Shown here: positions 24,605 through 33,612 of the stretch, in pieces
Layout: every line of letters begins with the position of its first letter
How positions within the stretch are numbered: the first letter of the stretch is position 1
From: CAYMZZ01 sp046297935
GTDB taxonomy: Bacteria; Bacteroidota; Bacteroidia; Chitinophagales; Chitinophagaceae
DNA length: 64,000 nucleotides
Direction: 5' to 3'
Assembly: GCA_046297935.1 (NCBI GenBank)
Contig: JBKBHA010000008.1
Location: 109,860-173,859 of the forward strand
Program-made: the position numbers and the translations under genes
The notes under the pieces: model-generated
Told to the model about the DNA's origin: nothing
What the model saw: the letters and a program-made list of their open reading frames with translations, nothing else
The model's database searches: none

Positions 24605-24991
24605 ATGCAGAAAACAGATAAAATGAGGATGATGGAAACAGTGAAGAAGACAAAGAAAAAACCCGGAAGACCGGCAATTACTATCAAAAGAGAGAATAGA
24701 AAAACTATCCGATTTTCCGGAAACGAATATTTTATTATCAAAGAAAATGCAGCCAAAGCCGGACTAAAACCTTCGGAATACATCCGGCAAACCGCCATTT
24801 ATTCTACAATAAAAGCCAGGTTAACGCAGGAAGAAAGACTTGCTGTAAAGGCGCTCATAGGAATGGCAAACAATATCAATCAGATCGCAAAAGCCTGTCA
24901 CCGAGAGAATGTATTGCAGGCTATGTTTTATTTCCAGCATACAATCAAACAGCTTGACGAAATCCTGAAAAAATTAAAAAATGATAAGTAA
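24605..24991 (+). CDS. mobC: MobC-like relaxosome accessory protein
   Basis: The 128-residue basic protein has a ribbon-helix-helix-like region (RKTIRFSGNEYFIIKENAAK, then LKPSEYIRQTA) and the MobC C-terminal helix with LIGMANNINQIAKACH. It binds oriT and helps the relaxase nick DNA. The gene starts right after the oriT-like hairpins and overlaps the relaxase gene by 11 bases. A second ATG at 24623 is possible. Confidence 0.85.
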   Translation: MQKTDKMRMMETVKKTKKKPGRPAITIKRENRKTIRFSGNEYFIIKENAAKAGLKPSEYIRQTAIYSTIKARLTQEERLAVKALIGMANNINQIAKACHRENVLQAMFYFQHTIKQLDEILKKLKNDK

Positions 24992-25994
24992 AGTATTTCC
25001 CGGCCACCATTTTTATCACGCTGTACGATACGTATGCAAGGAAGAAAAGAAACCGGAAATTCTGATAACTGAAGGAGTACGCTTCCATGATTATAAATTA
25101 ATGGCGCAGGATTTTATTAACCAACATGAGCTGCGACCGACAAAAAAACAAGCCTGTTTTCATTCCGTCCTGAGTTTTCACCCTGAAGAAAATCCTGGCA
25201 ACGATACGCTGGTAGAGATCGCAAAAAAATATTTAGAAGGGATTGGCATTACCAATACTCAATATGCAATTGTAAAGCATACGGACAAGGCGCACCTGCA
25301 TTTGCATGTTATTGCCAACATGGTGAATAATGATGGCAAATCAATCCCGGACAATTGGATCGCTCTGAAAGGCAAAAAAGTGGCGCAGCAACTTACGCAG
25401 GAATATAAATTAATTCAGGCTTTGCGAAAAGATTTGACGCTGACTAACCTGGAAGCACTCAGTGAAAGTGAAGCAAACAAGTATAAGGTATACATCGCAA
25501 TTTCTGAGAATCTTCCACACTGCCGGACAATGGAAGAACTGGAAAGACGGTTGCAAAAGTTGGGAATCGAAATGCAATACAAATACAAAGGCCAGACTTC
25601 AGAAAAACAAGGCGTTAGTTTTAAAATAGGAAATGATTGCTTCAAAGGTAGCAAAGTGGACCGCCAGTTTTCTCTGGGTAATCTACAGAAGTCGCTTGGA
25701 TTAACGCAGCACCAGGCTGAAGAAATTCACCATTCGGAGGAGGAGTTAACCGAATCTCAAGCAAAAAGCATGGGACATAAACTGGTTCGGGCCGCACATA
25801 CTCTCAGGCAACAAGCAACCAGCTCAACTCCTGTTTCGACGGGAAAAGAACATTCAAATGTATTGGCGAAGGAGATTGGAAAAATGTTTGAAGCACTTCT
25901 GACCACTGAACAACCCCACGAAGAAGACGCTAATGTGTTCCTGATCGAGCAACGGCGACATAGAAAAAAACATAAACATAAGATCGGTCGATAA
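24981..25994 (+). CDS. Relaxase/mobilisation nuclease
   Basis: The 337-residue protein has the relaxase catalytic histidine triad in AHLHLHVIANMVNNDGK (HxHxH). Its N-terminus, MISKVFPGHHFYHAVRYVC, is typical of Bacteroidota mobilisation proteins; a tyrosine in this region (Tyr12 or Tyr17) would be the nucleophile. It would nick oriT, attach to the 5' end and pilot the strand through a conjugation channel supplied by another element. Confidence 0.9.
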   Translation: MISKVFPGHHFYHAVRYVCKEEKKPEILITEGVRFHDYKLMAQDFINQHELRPTKKQACFHSVLSFHPEENPGNDTLVEIAKKYLEGIGITNTQYAIVKHTDKAHLHLHVIANMVNNDGKSIPDNWIALKGKKVAQQLTQEYKLIQALRKDLTLTNLEALSESEANKYKVYIAISENLPHCRTMEELERRLQKLGIEMQYKYKGQTSEKQGVSFKIGNDCFKGSKVDRQFSLGNLQKSLGLTQHQAEEIHHSEEELTESQAKSMGHKLVRAAHTLRQQATSSTPVSTGKEHSNVLAKEIGKMFEALLTTEQPHEEDANVFLIEQRRHRKKHKHKIGR

Positions 25995-26023
25995 CCCTAT
26001 TCACTATTTAAAACGCATTAACT

Positions 26024-26605
26024 ATGGATGACATACTTATGAAATCAGTTATTGAAAAAGTGGAAGCCCAGGAAAATAAAATTGGTGAAATCGAAGCGGC
26101 TATTAAAAATATTCCTGATAACACTGTGGGAATTGCGGATGTAAAAAATGCAGTGAAATCAATAAAAGAGATCGCTGAAAGTCTTTCTTTCCCGATTCAG
26201 GAAATGAGAGAGCTATCCAAAGCAATAATAGAAGTTCGCGACCGGTTAAACCGTCCTGTAACAAGTACTGTCCAACATCACCATTATATCCCCAAAATTA
26301 TCTGGCTCTGCATTGTGTTATTTGTCAGCCTGGCAGTAGTATGCACGGGTTGGTATATGACCGCTAATACATTAACTGAATATAAAGCTAATGACACAAA
26401 ATACAGGTACTTGAAGTTGAACAGCAGTAAATCGTTGCTGGATTTACTTTATAGAACTGATAGTTTATTCAGTACTGATGCCGGTTTGAGGGATAGCGTA
26501 ATCCAACAGGAAGAAGAAAACCAGCGGATTTTCGAAATGCTGCAAAAGGCAAATAACATGGAGAGAGAAGCAGAAGAATTGAAAAGAAAAGCTACTGGCC
26601 GATAA
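26024..26605 (+). CDS. Membrane-anchored coiled-coil protein of the mob module
   Basis: The 193-residue protein has a coiled-coil N-terminal half, one transmembrane segment near residues 92-114 (IIWLCIVLFVSLAVVCTGWY), and a second coiled coil at the C-terminus (EEENQRIFEMLQKANNMERE). It follows the relaxase gene by 30 bases and is probably its operon partner, perhaps tethering the relaxosome to the membrane. The role is inferred only from position and topology. Confidence 0.6.
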   Translation: MDDILMKSVIEKVEAQENKIGEIEAAIKNIPDNTVGIADVKNAVKSIKEIAESLSFPIQEMRELSKAIIEVRDRLNRPVTSTVQHHHYIPKIIWLCIVLFVSLAVVCTGWYMTANTLTEYKANDTKYRYLKLNSSKSLLDLLYRTDSLFSTDAGLRDSVIQQEEENQRIFEMLQKANNMEREAEELKRKATGR

Positions 26606-26619
26606 GTCAAAATCATAAA

Positions 26620-27282
26620 CTAAAAAGTAGAAATGCAATGCCTGATTGACTTTATTGCCAGACCTTGCCTGCTGTTCACCCCCAGTTTCTTAAAAAGTTT
26701 ATCCCTGATAAAATCAACCACCCTTGGTTTCACGCCCATTTTTTTGGCAATTTGATCATAGGTCATATCGCTGCAGCTATATTTCAGGAAAGTCACCTCC
26801 ATGTCACTCAGCATGGAATTCATGACGGCAGATTGTTCCTGGCTTTTCCTGAATAAATTGATCAGCTTGCCGGTCATATTGTTAGTATAACAATATCCGC
26901 TGTGCATTACGTTCCGTATCGCGGATTCTAAATCCCACGGACTCGCATCTTTTTTAAGGAATCCTTTTACTCCTACTTGCAGTAACCTGATCATTGTAAT
27001 TTCCGTATCATACATCGTAAGTATCATTATATTGATCCCCGCGTGGTGGGCCTGTATCCATTTCGCTGTGTCAAAACCATCCATCTGAGGCATATTAAGA
27101 TCGAGGATCAGCAGGTCAGGGATCAATCCGGATTTTATAATTTTGATTAGTTCACATCCATTTCCTGCTTCAGCTATTACCGCACAATTGTCGAATCTGT
27201 TGATAAGCGCAGCAAGAGCATTCCTGAACAAAACATGGTCATCAACCAGCACTATCCTGATGACTGGCTCTTCTCTGTCCAT
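26620..27282 (-). CDS. NarL/LuxR-type response regulator (orphan)
   Basis: The 220-residue protein has a receiver domain with VLVDDHVLFRNALAALI (acidic pocket), the phospho-acceptor Asp in LLILDLNMPQMDGF, and Thr/Lys in LTMYD and FLKKDA. It ends with a LuxR-type HTH (KYSCSDMTYDQIAKKMGV, FIRDKLFKKLGV). No histidine kinase gene is near. The gene converges with the relaxase operon, so it may sense a host signal from elsewhere. Confidence 0.85.
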   Translation of the reverse strand: MDREEPVIRIVLVDDHVLFRNALAALINRFDNCAVIAEAGNGCELIKIIKSGLIPDLLILDLNMPQMDGFDTAKWIQAHHAGINIMILTMYDTEITMIRLLQVGVKGFLKKDASPWDLESAIRNVMHSGYCYTNNMTGKLINLFRKSQEQSAVMNSMLSDMEVTFLKYSCSDMTYDQIAKKMGVKPRVVDFIRDKLFKKLGVNSRQGLAIKSIRHCISTF

Positions 27283-27345
27283 TAGATACTTTATTTAAGT
27301 TACGAGGTAACTGTGTCCTTAATTTTTCCATATCAGTTCAATTAG

Positions 27346-27663
27346 TTACTTGGTGTTCGAGGTCGGCAATTTCGATTCCATTTTTTTTGCTATTAGACCT
27401 TGCTCATAAGTCATTTGTTCATAGGCCATATCAACGATTATTTTAGCGTCCACACCGAACATTTCTCCAAGTTCCCGAAGTTCTCCTAACTTGAAAATTG
27501 AAGGGTCAGTAATTGCCCGCACAAAACGTTTGAAATTGACACCGAGTTCCTGGTACACGATTGTTTTAGGAATATAAATAAATATGTCACTAATGGTAGT
27601 AATTTTTCCAGTCTCAATTAGTAACTTGATAATATCATAACGGGCATCTTTCAACTTTTTCAA
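27346..27663 (-). CDS. Small protein of unknown function
   Basis: The 105-residue protein (KKLKDARYDIIKLLIETGKI, then IFKLGELRELGEMFGVDAK) has a pattern reminiscent of a degenerate XRE-like HTH. It is probably co-transcribed with the gene starting at 28063, with five bases between them. I do not recognise a function. Confidence 0.6.
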   Translation of the reverse strand: MKKLKDARYDIIKLLIETGKITTISDIFIYIPKTIVYQELGVNFKRFVRAITDPSIFKLGELRELGEMFGVDAKIIVDMAYEQMTYEQGLIAKKMESKLPTSNTK

Positions 27664-27667
27664 GAGT

Positions 27668-28063
27668 TCATTTAGAAAAACTTTTCGCTTCTTTTCTTTT
27701 CCATTTTCGACTATTCCGTTTTTGCCTTTTCTTTCTTCGTTTATTGATTACTTGAACGGCTTCTATGAACAATTCTAATTTTTCATAAACGAAAACAAGA
27801 TTGCTACGCGCATAACCGGTATTATAGGCACTGGATTCGGCGCTCATTGCAGCTACAAACCAGTCCCATAATATCTCACGCATATCCTGTAAGTGGAAGC
27901 AGCTAAAAAAGTCTTCCAGTACACTGTACGGGTCTTGTCTTTCTTCTTCTGTAAGTAGCATTGGCTGATTTTCCAACTGGGGATGGATGTTCACGGTCCG
28001 AATAATTAATTTTTTTTGAAGGTGAAAAATGGACAAATGAGATGGTGGCTGGTAATTATGCAA
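27668..28063 (-). CDS. Hypothetical protein
   Basis: The 131-residue frame has a second possible ATG at 27958 that would start at LLTEEERQDPYSVLEDFFSC and looks like a more natural N-terminus. The C-terminal 25 residues are very basic (KRRKKRQKRNSRKWKRKEAK), suggesting nucleic-acid contact. Family unknown. Confidence 0.55.
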   Translation of the reverse strand: MHNYQPPSHLSIFHLQKKLIIRTVNIHPQLENQPMLLTEEERQDPYSVLEDFFSCFHLQDMREILWDWFVAAMSAESSAYNTGYARSNLVFVYEKLELFIEAVQVINKRRKKRQKRNSRKWKRKEAKSFSK

Positions 28064-28123
28064 GGGCTAACCGGCAGACTTAGTTACAGTGGTGAATAAA
28101 AAAGACGTGGGTTAGTCCTTACT

Positions 28124-28231
28124 GTTCTGAAGGGCTACGACACCCTGATCCCAAATAAGGACGCCCACGCCGAGACGTGAGCGATTTACCTTATTTCTCT
28201 GGGATCATTGAAAGGTCGTAGTTTTCAGAAC
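28124..28231. other. 108-nt nested hairpin (structured RNA or DNA element)
   Basis: Four nested helices can be read: GTTCTGAA with TTCAGAAC, CTACGAC with GTCGTAG, TGATCCCA with TGGGATCA, and AATAAGG with CCTTATT. An inner hairpin (28162-28183, CGCCCACG/CGTGAGCG with one mismatch) is capped by CCGAGA. Only small internal loops interrupt it. It lies in the 390-base gap between the leftward gene at 28063 and the rightward regulator at 28453. It could be a small RNA, a folded leader, or a palindromic mobile element; strand cannot be decided. Confidence 0.6.
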
Positions 28232-28452
28232 CAGGAATAAAGCAAACACGCTTGTAATATTTTATTGAGCGGTTGCGAAAATAATATTTAAGTCATAAGC
28301 ATACTTTTTTTATTGACAGAAACGTTTGTTGTCAAAGATAGTATCTTTTATCTACAAGAACAAACTTTAGATTCACAATAACTCATTTGCACAGAAATTC
28401 AATAATTTAACGGTTGTTAGATTTGTTCTGTAAGGCCAAACTTTTAATCCCA
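28232..28452. promoter_or_regulatory. Upstream region of the XRE regulator
   Basis: AT-rich DNA without a gene. TTGACA and TGTCAA (28314-28336) flank ten bases as an inverted repeat, followed by TATCTTTT, close to a -7 box. This may be promoter and operator for the regulator at 28453. Confidence 0.4.
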
Positions 28453-28776
28453 ATGAACAAATCGAAACAGACCAAAAGTCGTAATCCAGAGCTTGTAATA
28501 AACAGGCTGGCAATAGTATTAAAGGAGGAAAGGATAACTAACAGAGCGCTTGCCGAAAAATTGGGCTATGAAGAAGCCACAGTTTCTAAATGGGCCACGA
28601 ATGCAATACAACCACCGCTTTCCACATTCTTAAGAATTGCATTAGCCATCAATCGTGACCTGAAAGACCTTTTTGTTTCCACCAGGGATATAGCAGATGA
28701 GGAAAAGAAAAGCCTTCTTAGGCGGTTATCAATAATTGCAGAAAAAGGGAAACGCACCGGAAAAAGTAAAAAGTAA
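28453..28776 (+). CDS. XRE-family regulator
   Basis: The ATG at 28453 gives 107 residues; the longer frame from a TTG at 28414 has an unlikely N-terminus. The HTH is RLAIVLKEERITNRALAEKL, GYEEATVSKWATNAIQPPLS and TFLRIALAINRDLKDLF. It is a single-domain Cro/CI-type repressor. It sits between the hairpin region and the metal regulators and may control mobile-element functions. Confidence 0.8.
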   Translation: MNKSKQTKSRNPELVINRLAIVLKEERITNRALAEKLGYEEATVSKWATNAIQPPLSTFLRIALAINRDLKDLFVSTRDIADEEKKSLLRRLSIIAEKGKRTGKSKK

Positions 28777-28853
28777 CTTGTTTCGTTTTTCCTTGTTCAT
28801 GAATGCACAAAACTTTCAATCAACTAAAATTCATACTTTTTGTTTATCTGAAT

Positions 28854-29417
28854 ATGCGACTATATATCAAAAACATGGTCTGTGATCGCTGCATTATGTC
28901 GGTGCGCCAGCAATTGGATAATCTTGGATTTAAATATAAAAATATCCAGCTTGGGGAAGTAGAACTGGAAAACGAACCAGACTCGAAGCAGGTTGATGAT
29001 CTTAAAGAATCGCTCCTAAAGACCGGTTTCGAATTGCTGGATGATAAAAGGGCAACCCTGGTAGAAAAAATAAAGAATATCATTATATCAATGATACAAG
29101 GGTACAGTGAAGATGACTTCAATAAAAAACTATCTGCTGTATTGGAAGAAAAGTTAAAAAAAGACTATCACTACCTCACTACGCTTTTTTCATCAATTGA
29201 AAGCATTACCATTGAAAAGTATGCAATTCTTCAACGGATCGAGAAAGTGAAGGAATTATTGATTTACGACGAAATGAGCCTCAGCGACATTGCCGATAAA
29301 CTGGGCTATAGCAGCGTTCAACATCTATCCCAGCAATTCAAAAAGATTACGGGCTTTAACCCCACACAGTTCAAGCAGCTGAAAGAAAACAAACGCAAGC
29401 CGCTGGACAAGGTCTGA
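28854..29417 (+). CDS. AraC-type regulator fused to an HMA-like metal-binding domain, copy 1
   Basis: The ATG at 28854 gives 187 residues that begin directly with an HMA-like fold: MRLYIKNMVCDRC (Cys10, Cys13) with later beta strands. The C-terminal about 90 residues are an AraC-type double HTH (EKYAILQRIEKVKELLIYDE, LSDIADKLGYSSVQHLSQQF, ITGFNPTQFK). Binding of Cu(I) or another soft metal to the CxxC would be sensed by the HTH in the same chain. A paralogue follows at 29505. Together they likely control the four 21-bp-period operators described below. Confidence 0.8.
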   Translation: MRLYIKNMVCDRCIMSVRQQLDNLGFKYKNIQLGEVELENEPDSKQVDDLKESLLKTGFELLDDKRATLVEKIKNIIISMIQGYSEDDFNKKLSAVLEEKLKKDYHYLTTLFSSIESITIEKYAILQRIEKVKELLIYDEMSLSDIADKLGYSSVQHLSQQFKKITGFNPTQFKQLKENKRKPLDKV

Positions 29418-29425
29418 ATCCCAAA

Positions 29426-29485
29426 ATTTTATAATTCCTTCCCATGATTATGTAACAACCAGGTAAGCCAGGAATATAAACTTTG
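29426..29485 (+). promoter_or_regulatory. Operator/promoter A: 21-bp direct repeat before regulator copy 2
   Basis: Boxes ATTTTATAAT (29426-29435) and ATTATGTAAC (29447-29456) start 21 bp apart. A -7-like AAACTTTG is at 29478-29485, with exactly 21 bases between the second box and it. The arrangement repeats at three other promoters, so this regulator gene is probably autoregulated. Confidence 0.7.
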
Positions 29486-29504
29486 TGCCTACAACCGTAC
29501 AAAA

Positions 29505-30086
29505 ATGAAACAGCATAAAGTTTATATAAAAGGCATGGTTTGCGACCGTTGTGTTTCTACTGTAAAAAGTGAATTGGAAAATATGGGCTTACAAGTTACC
29601 GACGTAGGCCTGGGCGAGGTCAGCTTTTCCGTGACTGGTGATATCCCAGACACTGAATTAATAGATGAAAAATTGAAACCTCTTGGCTTTAGCGTTTTAA
29701 TGGATAAAAGGCTTAAACTGGTAAAAAACATTAAGGCATTAGTCGAAGAAGTTTACAGCGGCGATTTTGATTTTCCATCTGAATTTCGTTTTTCTGAACT
29801 GGCTTCGGAAAAACTTCAAAAGGATTATAACACGATCAGGTCTGTATTTACATCGTTGGAAAATACAACTATCGAAAAGTTTATCATTGACTTCAGGATA
29901 GAAAAAGTAAAAGAATTTCTTGTTTATACTCCACAGACGCTTGCAGACATTTCCTTCCGGCTCGGCTTTAGCAGCGTAGCCCATCTATCCCGTCAGTTTA
30001 AAACTGTTACAGGTTTTAACCCCTCTCACTTAAGAGCAATCAGGATGGACAAACAACGCATCAGCGATAAGTTGCCGCGCAAGTAA
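29505..30086 (+). CDS. AraC-type regulator fused to an HMA-like metal-binding domain, copy 2
   Basis: The 193-residue protein has the same layout as its neighbour: an HMA-like N-terminus with GMVCDRC (Cys13, Cys16 region), a connecting helix region, and an AraC HTH (EKFIIDFRIEKVKEFLVY, LADISFRLGFSSVAHLSRQF, TGFNPSHLRAI). Half of the residues match copy 1 by eye. Its promoter carries the 21-bp direct repeat. It directly precedes copA. Confidence 0.8.
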   Translation: MKQHKVYIKGMVCDRCVSTVKSELENMGLQVTDVGLGEVSFSVTGDIPDTELIDEKLKPLGFSVLMDKRLKLVKNIKALVEEVYSGDFDFPSEFRFSELASEKLQKDYNTIRSVFTSLENTTIEKFIIDFRIEKVKEFLVYTPQTLADISFRLGFSSVAHLSRQFKTVTGFNPSHLRAIRMDKQRISDKLPRK

Positions 30087-30088
30087 AA

Positions 30089-30148
30089 ATTATATAACCC
30101 ATTCACATCATTGTGTAACAAACACGGCAATAGCTCATGGTAGCTTTG
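30089..30148 (+). promoter_or_regulatory. Operator/promoter B before copA
   Basis: ATTATATAAC (30089-30098) and ATTGTGTAAC (30110-30119) are 21 bp apart. A perfect -7 box TAGCTTTG is at 30141-30148, again 21 bases past the second box. Confidence 0.75.
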
Positions 30149-30153
30149 TAAAA

Positions 30154-32424
30154 ATGAAAATTATGTCAACAGACATCGCAATACCAAAAAAGACTATTAA
30201 CGGAAAATCCATATATAAAAAGGAAACTTTTCCCGTACTCGAAATGACCTGCGCCGCATGTGCCATCAGTGTTGAATCCATGCTTAAATCGGTGGAAGGT
30301 GTAAAGGATGCAGGAGTGAACTTTGCCAACCAGGATGCATGGGTAGAATACGATCCCGCAATTGCAACGCCTGAGATTTTTCAGAATACAATCCGGTCAA
30401 TCGGATATGATATAGTAATTGAAAAGGAAAACCAGCAGGAGGTAAAAGAAGCAGCCCAACTGAAACACTACAAGGCAATCAAGCAGCGTACCATCTGGTC
30501 GTCAATTCTTTCATTGCCTGTGGTTATCATTGGAATGTTTTTTATGAATATGCCTTATGCTAACTGGATCATGATGGCATTGGCTACACCGGTTGTTTTC
30601 TATTTCGGCCGTACCTTCTTTATCAATGCTTGGAAACAGGCAAAGCATAGAAAAGCAAACATGGATACTTTGGTGGCTCTCAGCACCGGTATAGCCTGGC
30701 TTTTTAGTGCTTTCAATACCATTTATCCAGAGTTCTGGCACAATCGCGGATTACATGCCCATGTATATTTTGAGGCGGCTGCCGTAGTTATAGCATTCAT
30801 TTCATTGGGTAAGATGCTCGAAGAAAAAGCCAAATCCAATACTTCTTCCGCCATTAAAAAGTTAATGGGGTTGCAGCCTAAAACAGTAACCCTTATCACA
30901 GTCGATGATATAACAGAGGAAATACAGGTAACTCAGGTGAAACCAGGAAACCTGTTGCTGGTAAGGCCTGGTGAAAAGATACCTGTAGACGGAGAAGTTA
31001 CTAAAGGCGAATCTTTCGTAGATGAAAGCATGATCACTGGTGAGCCAATGCCCATTGAAAAAAGATCAGGCGAAAAAGTATATGCCGGTACAATTAATCA
31101 AAAAGGCAGTTTTCGATTCAAAGCTGAAAAAGTTGGTGCAGACACTTTACTGGCGCAAATTATTAAAATGGTACAGGAAGCCCAAGGCAGTAAAGCCCCG
31201 GTACAAAAACTGGTGGATAAAATCGCTGGCATCTTTGTACCAATTGTCGTTGGCATTTCCATTCTAACCTTTATAGCCTGGATCGTGTTAGGTGGTGAAA
31301 ATGCCTTTACTCATGCATTGCTTACCGCAGTTACTGTGTTGGTGATCGCCTGTCCCTGTGCATTAGGCTTAGCAACTCCTACAGCCATTATGGTGGGTGT
31401 GGGCAAAGGTGCTGAAAATAACATCCTGATCAAAGATGCTGAAAGTCTGGAACTGGCTTATAAAGTAAATGCCGTTGTCCTTGACAAGACAGGAACAATT
31501 ACCGAAGGCAAGCCGCAAGTGACGGATATAATTTTCTTAAACGGCACGCCGGTCAATGAGCTGAAATCGATACTACTGGCCATTGAATCCCAATCGGAAC
31601 ATCCATTGGCAGAAGCAATAGTACAATATCTAAAACAGGAATCAGTAAAGTCTGTCCCCATCAACAAAATAGAAAGTGTAACAGGTAAAGGAATACAGGC
31701 AAACTATAACGGCAAAAATTACCTGGTTGGTAATGAAAAACTATTATCTGAATGGAAAGTAACAGTTGATAATAGTCTGAGTGTACGCGTGGCTGAACTT
31801 CAACAGCAGACTAAAACGGTGATATCATTTGCTGAAAATGATCGCGCGGTTGCTATAATTGCAATTGCAGATAAGATTAAGCCGACTTCAAAAGCTGCCA
31901 TTGGTGAACTACAACGAAGAGGGATAGAAGTATATATGCTGACCGGCGACAATTACCAGACGGCTTCCGCTATTGCGAATGAAGCAGGATTAAAACACTT
32001 CAAAGCTGAAATGCTGCCGTCAGATAAGGCTTCCTTCATTAAAGAGTTGCAGCAGAGAGATAAGACGGTAGCGATGGTTGGCGATGGTATCAACGATAGC
32101 CATGCCCTGGCGCAGGCCGACGTTAGTATCGCGATGGGTAAAGGCAGCGATATAGCTATGGATGTTGCAAAGATGACGTTGATTACTTCTGATCTGAATA
32201 GCATTCCGAAAGCGTTAAAACTTTCCGGAAAAACGATCAATACAATCAGGCAAAATCTTTTTTGGGCATTTATTTACAACCTGATCGGGATTCCTATAGC
32301 TGCAGGTATATTATACCCGGTAAATGGATTTTTGTTAGACCCAATGATTGCAGGAGCAGCAATGGCACTTAGTTCAGTGAGCGTTGTTGGTAATAGCCTG
32401 CGATTGAAAATGTCAAAAATCTAA
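30154..32424 (+). CDS. copA: Copper-exporting P1B-type ATPase (CopA)
   Basis: The 756-residue protein has one N-terminal HMA domain (EMTCAACAIS, Cys33 and Cys36), eight predicted membrane helices, the actuator motif GES/TGEP (KGESFVDESMITGEPMP), the metal-site CPC (Cys400-Pro-Cys402), the phosphorylation site DKTGT (Asp444), the HP motif SEHPLAEAI and the hinge GDGINDS. CPC with C-terminal membrane residues marks a Cu(I) exporter. It is transcribed from operator/promoter B. It pumps Cu(I) from cytosol to periplasm. Confidence 0.95.
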   Translation: MKIMSTDIAIPKKTINGKSIYKKETFPVLEMTCAACAISVESMLKSVEGVKDAGVNFANQDAWVEYDPAIATPEIFQNTIRSIGYDIVIEKENQQEVKEAAQLKHYKAIKQRTIWSSILSLPVVIIGMFFMNMPYANWIMMALATPVVFYFGRTFFINAWKQAKHRKANMDTLVALSTGIAWLFSAFNTIYPEFWHNRGLHAHVYFEAAAVVIAFISLGKMLEEKAKSNTSSAIKKLMGLQPKTVTLITVDDITEEIQVTQVKPGNLLLVRPGEKIPVDGEVTKGESFVDESMITGEPMPIEKRSGEKVYAGTINQKGSFRFKAEKVGADTLLAQIIKMVQEAQGSKAPVQKLVDKIAGIFVPIVVGISILTFIAWIVLGGENAFTHALLTAVTVLVIACPCALGLATPTAIMVGVGKGAENNILIKDAESLELAYKVNAVVLDKTGTITEGKPQVTDIIFLNGTPVNELKSILLAIESQSEHPLAEAIVQYLKQESVKSVPINKIESVTGKGIQANYNGKNYLVGNEKLLSEWKVTVDNSLSVRVAELQQQTKTVISFAENDRAVAIIAIADKIKPTSKAAIGELQRRGIEVYMLTGDNYQTASAIANEAGLKHFKAEMLPSDKASFIKELQQRDKTVAMVGDGINDSHALAQADVSIAMGKGSDIAMDVAKMTLITSDLNSIPKALKLSGKTINTIRQNLFWAFIYNLIGIPIAAGILYPVNGFLLDPMIAGAAMALSSVSVVGNSLRLKMSKI

Positions 32425-32440
32425 TTTAAACAAACAGAAA

Positions 32441-33508
32441 ATGCCTGCCCTATACAACTGGAAATTATACCGCGCTATCAGGGAAACATTTGATTCAGTA
32501 ACCATTGTATTTGATACCGCCGCCGATCGCTTTGAATATAAACCGGGACAATTTATCAATCTCACATTGATCATAGATGATAAACCGGTAACCAGATCCT
32601 ATTCCTTAAGTAGCTTTCCGGATAAAGATGAAGCGCCGGCAGTAACAGTAAAGCGGGTGAATGATGGGTTAATGAGTGAATATATTTTAAACCATGCGGA
32701 AAAAATCACCAATTGGCAGGTTGAAGGTCCGCATGGTTTCTTTTATCCAAACGAGCGTTGCTTGCAGGCTAACACCATTGTTTTGATTGGTGGAGGAAGC
32801 GGCATTACTCCATTATATTCAATGCTAAGGTATTTTCTCAAGTATACGTCCCTATCGGTTGTGTTGATTAATTCAAATAAAACCTGTGAGGATATAATTT
32901 TCTCAAAAAGCCTGGTCAATTTGGAGCAACAATATCCCGAGCGATTTACTGCCTGGTATATTCTTACAAGAGAAACGAAAGACCAGGAAAACTCGCACAA
33001 TAATTACTTATCTGGAAGATTAAGTAAACTCATCTTAAAAAAGCTTATTAAAAAACTGATTCCTCAAAGCGTGGAAGAAAGCTTTGTCTTCGTATGCGGG
33101 CCTTCCGGACTGATAGATTTAGCAGAGCAGGTAATATATGATTTAAGTATCCCGTCAGAGCATTTATACAGAGAATATTTTTTGCCACCCGATGAAACTT
33201 TAAATGAAGTTACTGTTCCAGACAGCACGCAAGAAGTATTGCTGCATTTCTATGAGCAAACTAATCTATTGGAAGTGGAAGCTGGTAAAACAATTCTTGA
33301 AGCAGCACTACAGGATCGGATACCCATAAATTATTCATGCAAAAACGGAACCTGCGGTACGTGTGTCGGAAAGCTAACGTCCGGAAAAGTACACATGGCA
33401 AAGAATTTTGCTTTACACAAAGAACATCTTGAAAAAGGTTTTATCCTGCTTTGTCAGAGTCATCCCCTGGATAATGAAGTCACAATCCAAATTGAAAGTT
33501 ATACCTGA
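32441..33508 (+). CDS. Ferredoxin-NADP reductase-like oxidoreductase with C-terminal 2Fe-2S domain
   Basis: The 355-residue protein has an FAD-binding front (FKPGQF-like EYKPGQFINLTL, RSYSLSSFP), a nucleotide-binding core (IVLIGGGSGITPLYSMLRYF, VCGPSGLI), and a plant-type ferredoxin domain with YSCKNGTCGTCVGKL and a further Cys in LLCQSHP. It resembles reductase components of phenylacetate-CoA and similar oxygenases. It follows copA by 16 bases and may supply electrons for copper redox control, although no oxygenase is near. The link with copper is by position only. Confidence 0.85.
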   Translation: MPALYNWKLYRAIRETFDSVTIVFDTAADRFEYKPGQFINLTLIIDDKPVTRSYSLSSFPDKDEAPAVTVKRVNDGLMSEYILNHAEKITNWQVEGPHGFFYPNERCLQANTIVLIGGGSGITPLYSMLRYFLKYTSLSVVLINSNKTCEDIIFSKSLVNLEQQYPERFTAWYILTRETKDQENSHNNYLSGRLSKLILKKLIKKLIPQSVEESFVFVCGPSGLIDLAEQVIYDLSIPSEHLYREYFLPPDETLNEVTVPDSTQEVLLHFYEQTNLLEVEAGKTILEAALQDRIPINYSCKNGTCGTCVGKLTSGKVHMAKNFALHKEHLEKGFILLCQSHPLDNEVTIQIESYT

Positions 33509-33510
33509 AA

Positions 33511-33570
33511 ATTATATAACTGTTCCACTTCATTATATAACAATAGTGGCTCTCATCGAGCGTAATTTTA
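33511..33570 (+). promoter_or_regulatory. Operator/promoter C before the HMA chaperone gene
   Basis: ATTATATAAC occurs twice, identical, at 33511-33520 and 33532-33541 (21-bp period). The -7-like TAATTTTA lies at 33563-33570, 21 bases past the second box. Confidence 0.75.
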
Positions 33571-33612
33571 CCATACTTTATAAAGCAACAAAAGAGTATT
33601 AAAATATCAAAT

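Noticed and set aside
28124..28231. Integron attC site
   Set aside because: The arms do not end in the GTTRRRY/RYYYAAC core and no integron integrase is near.
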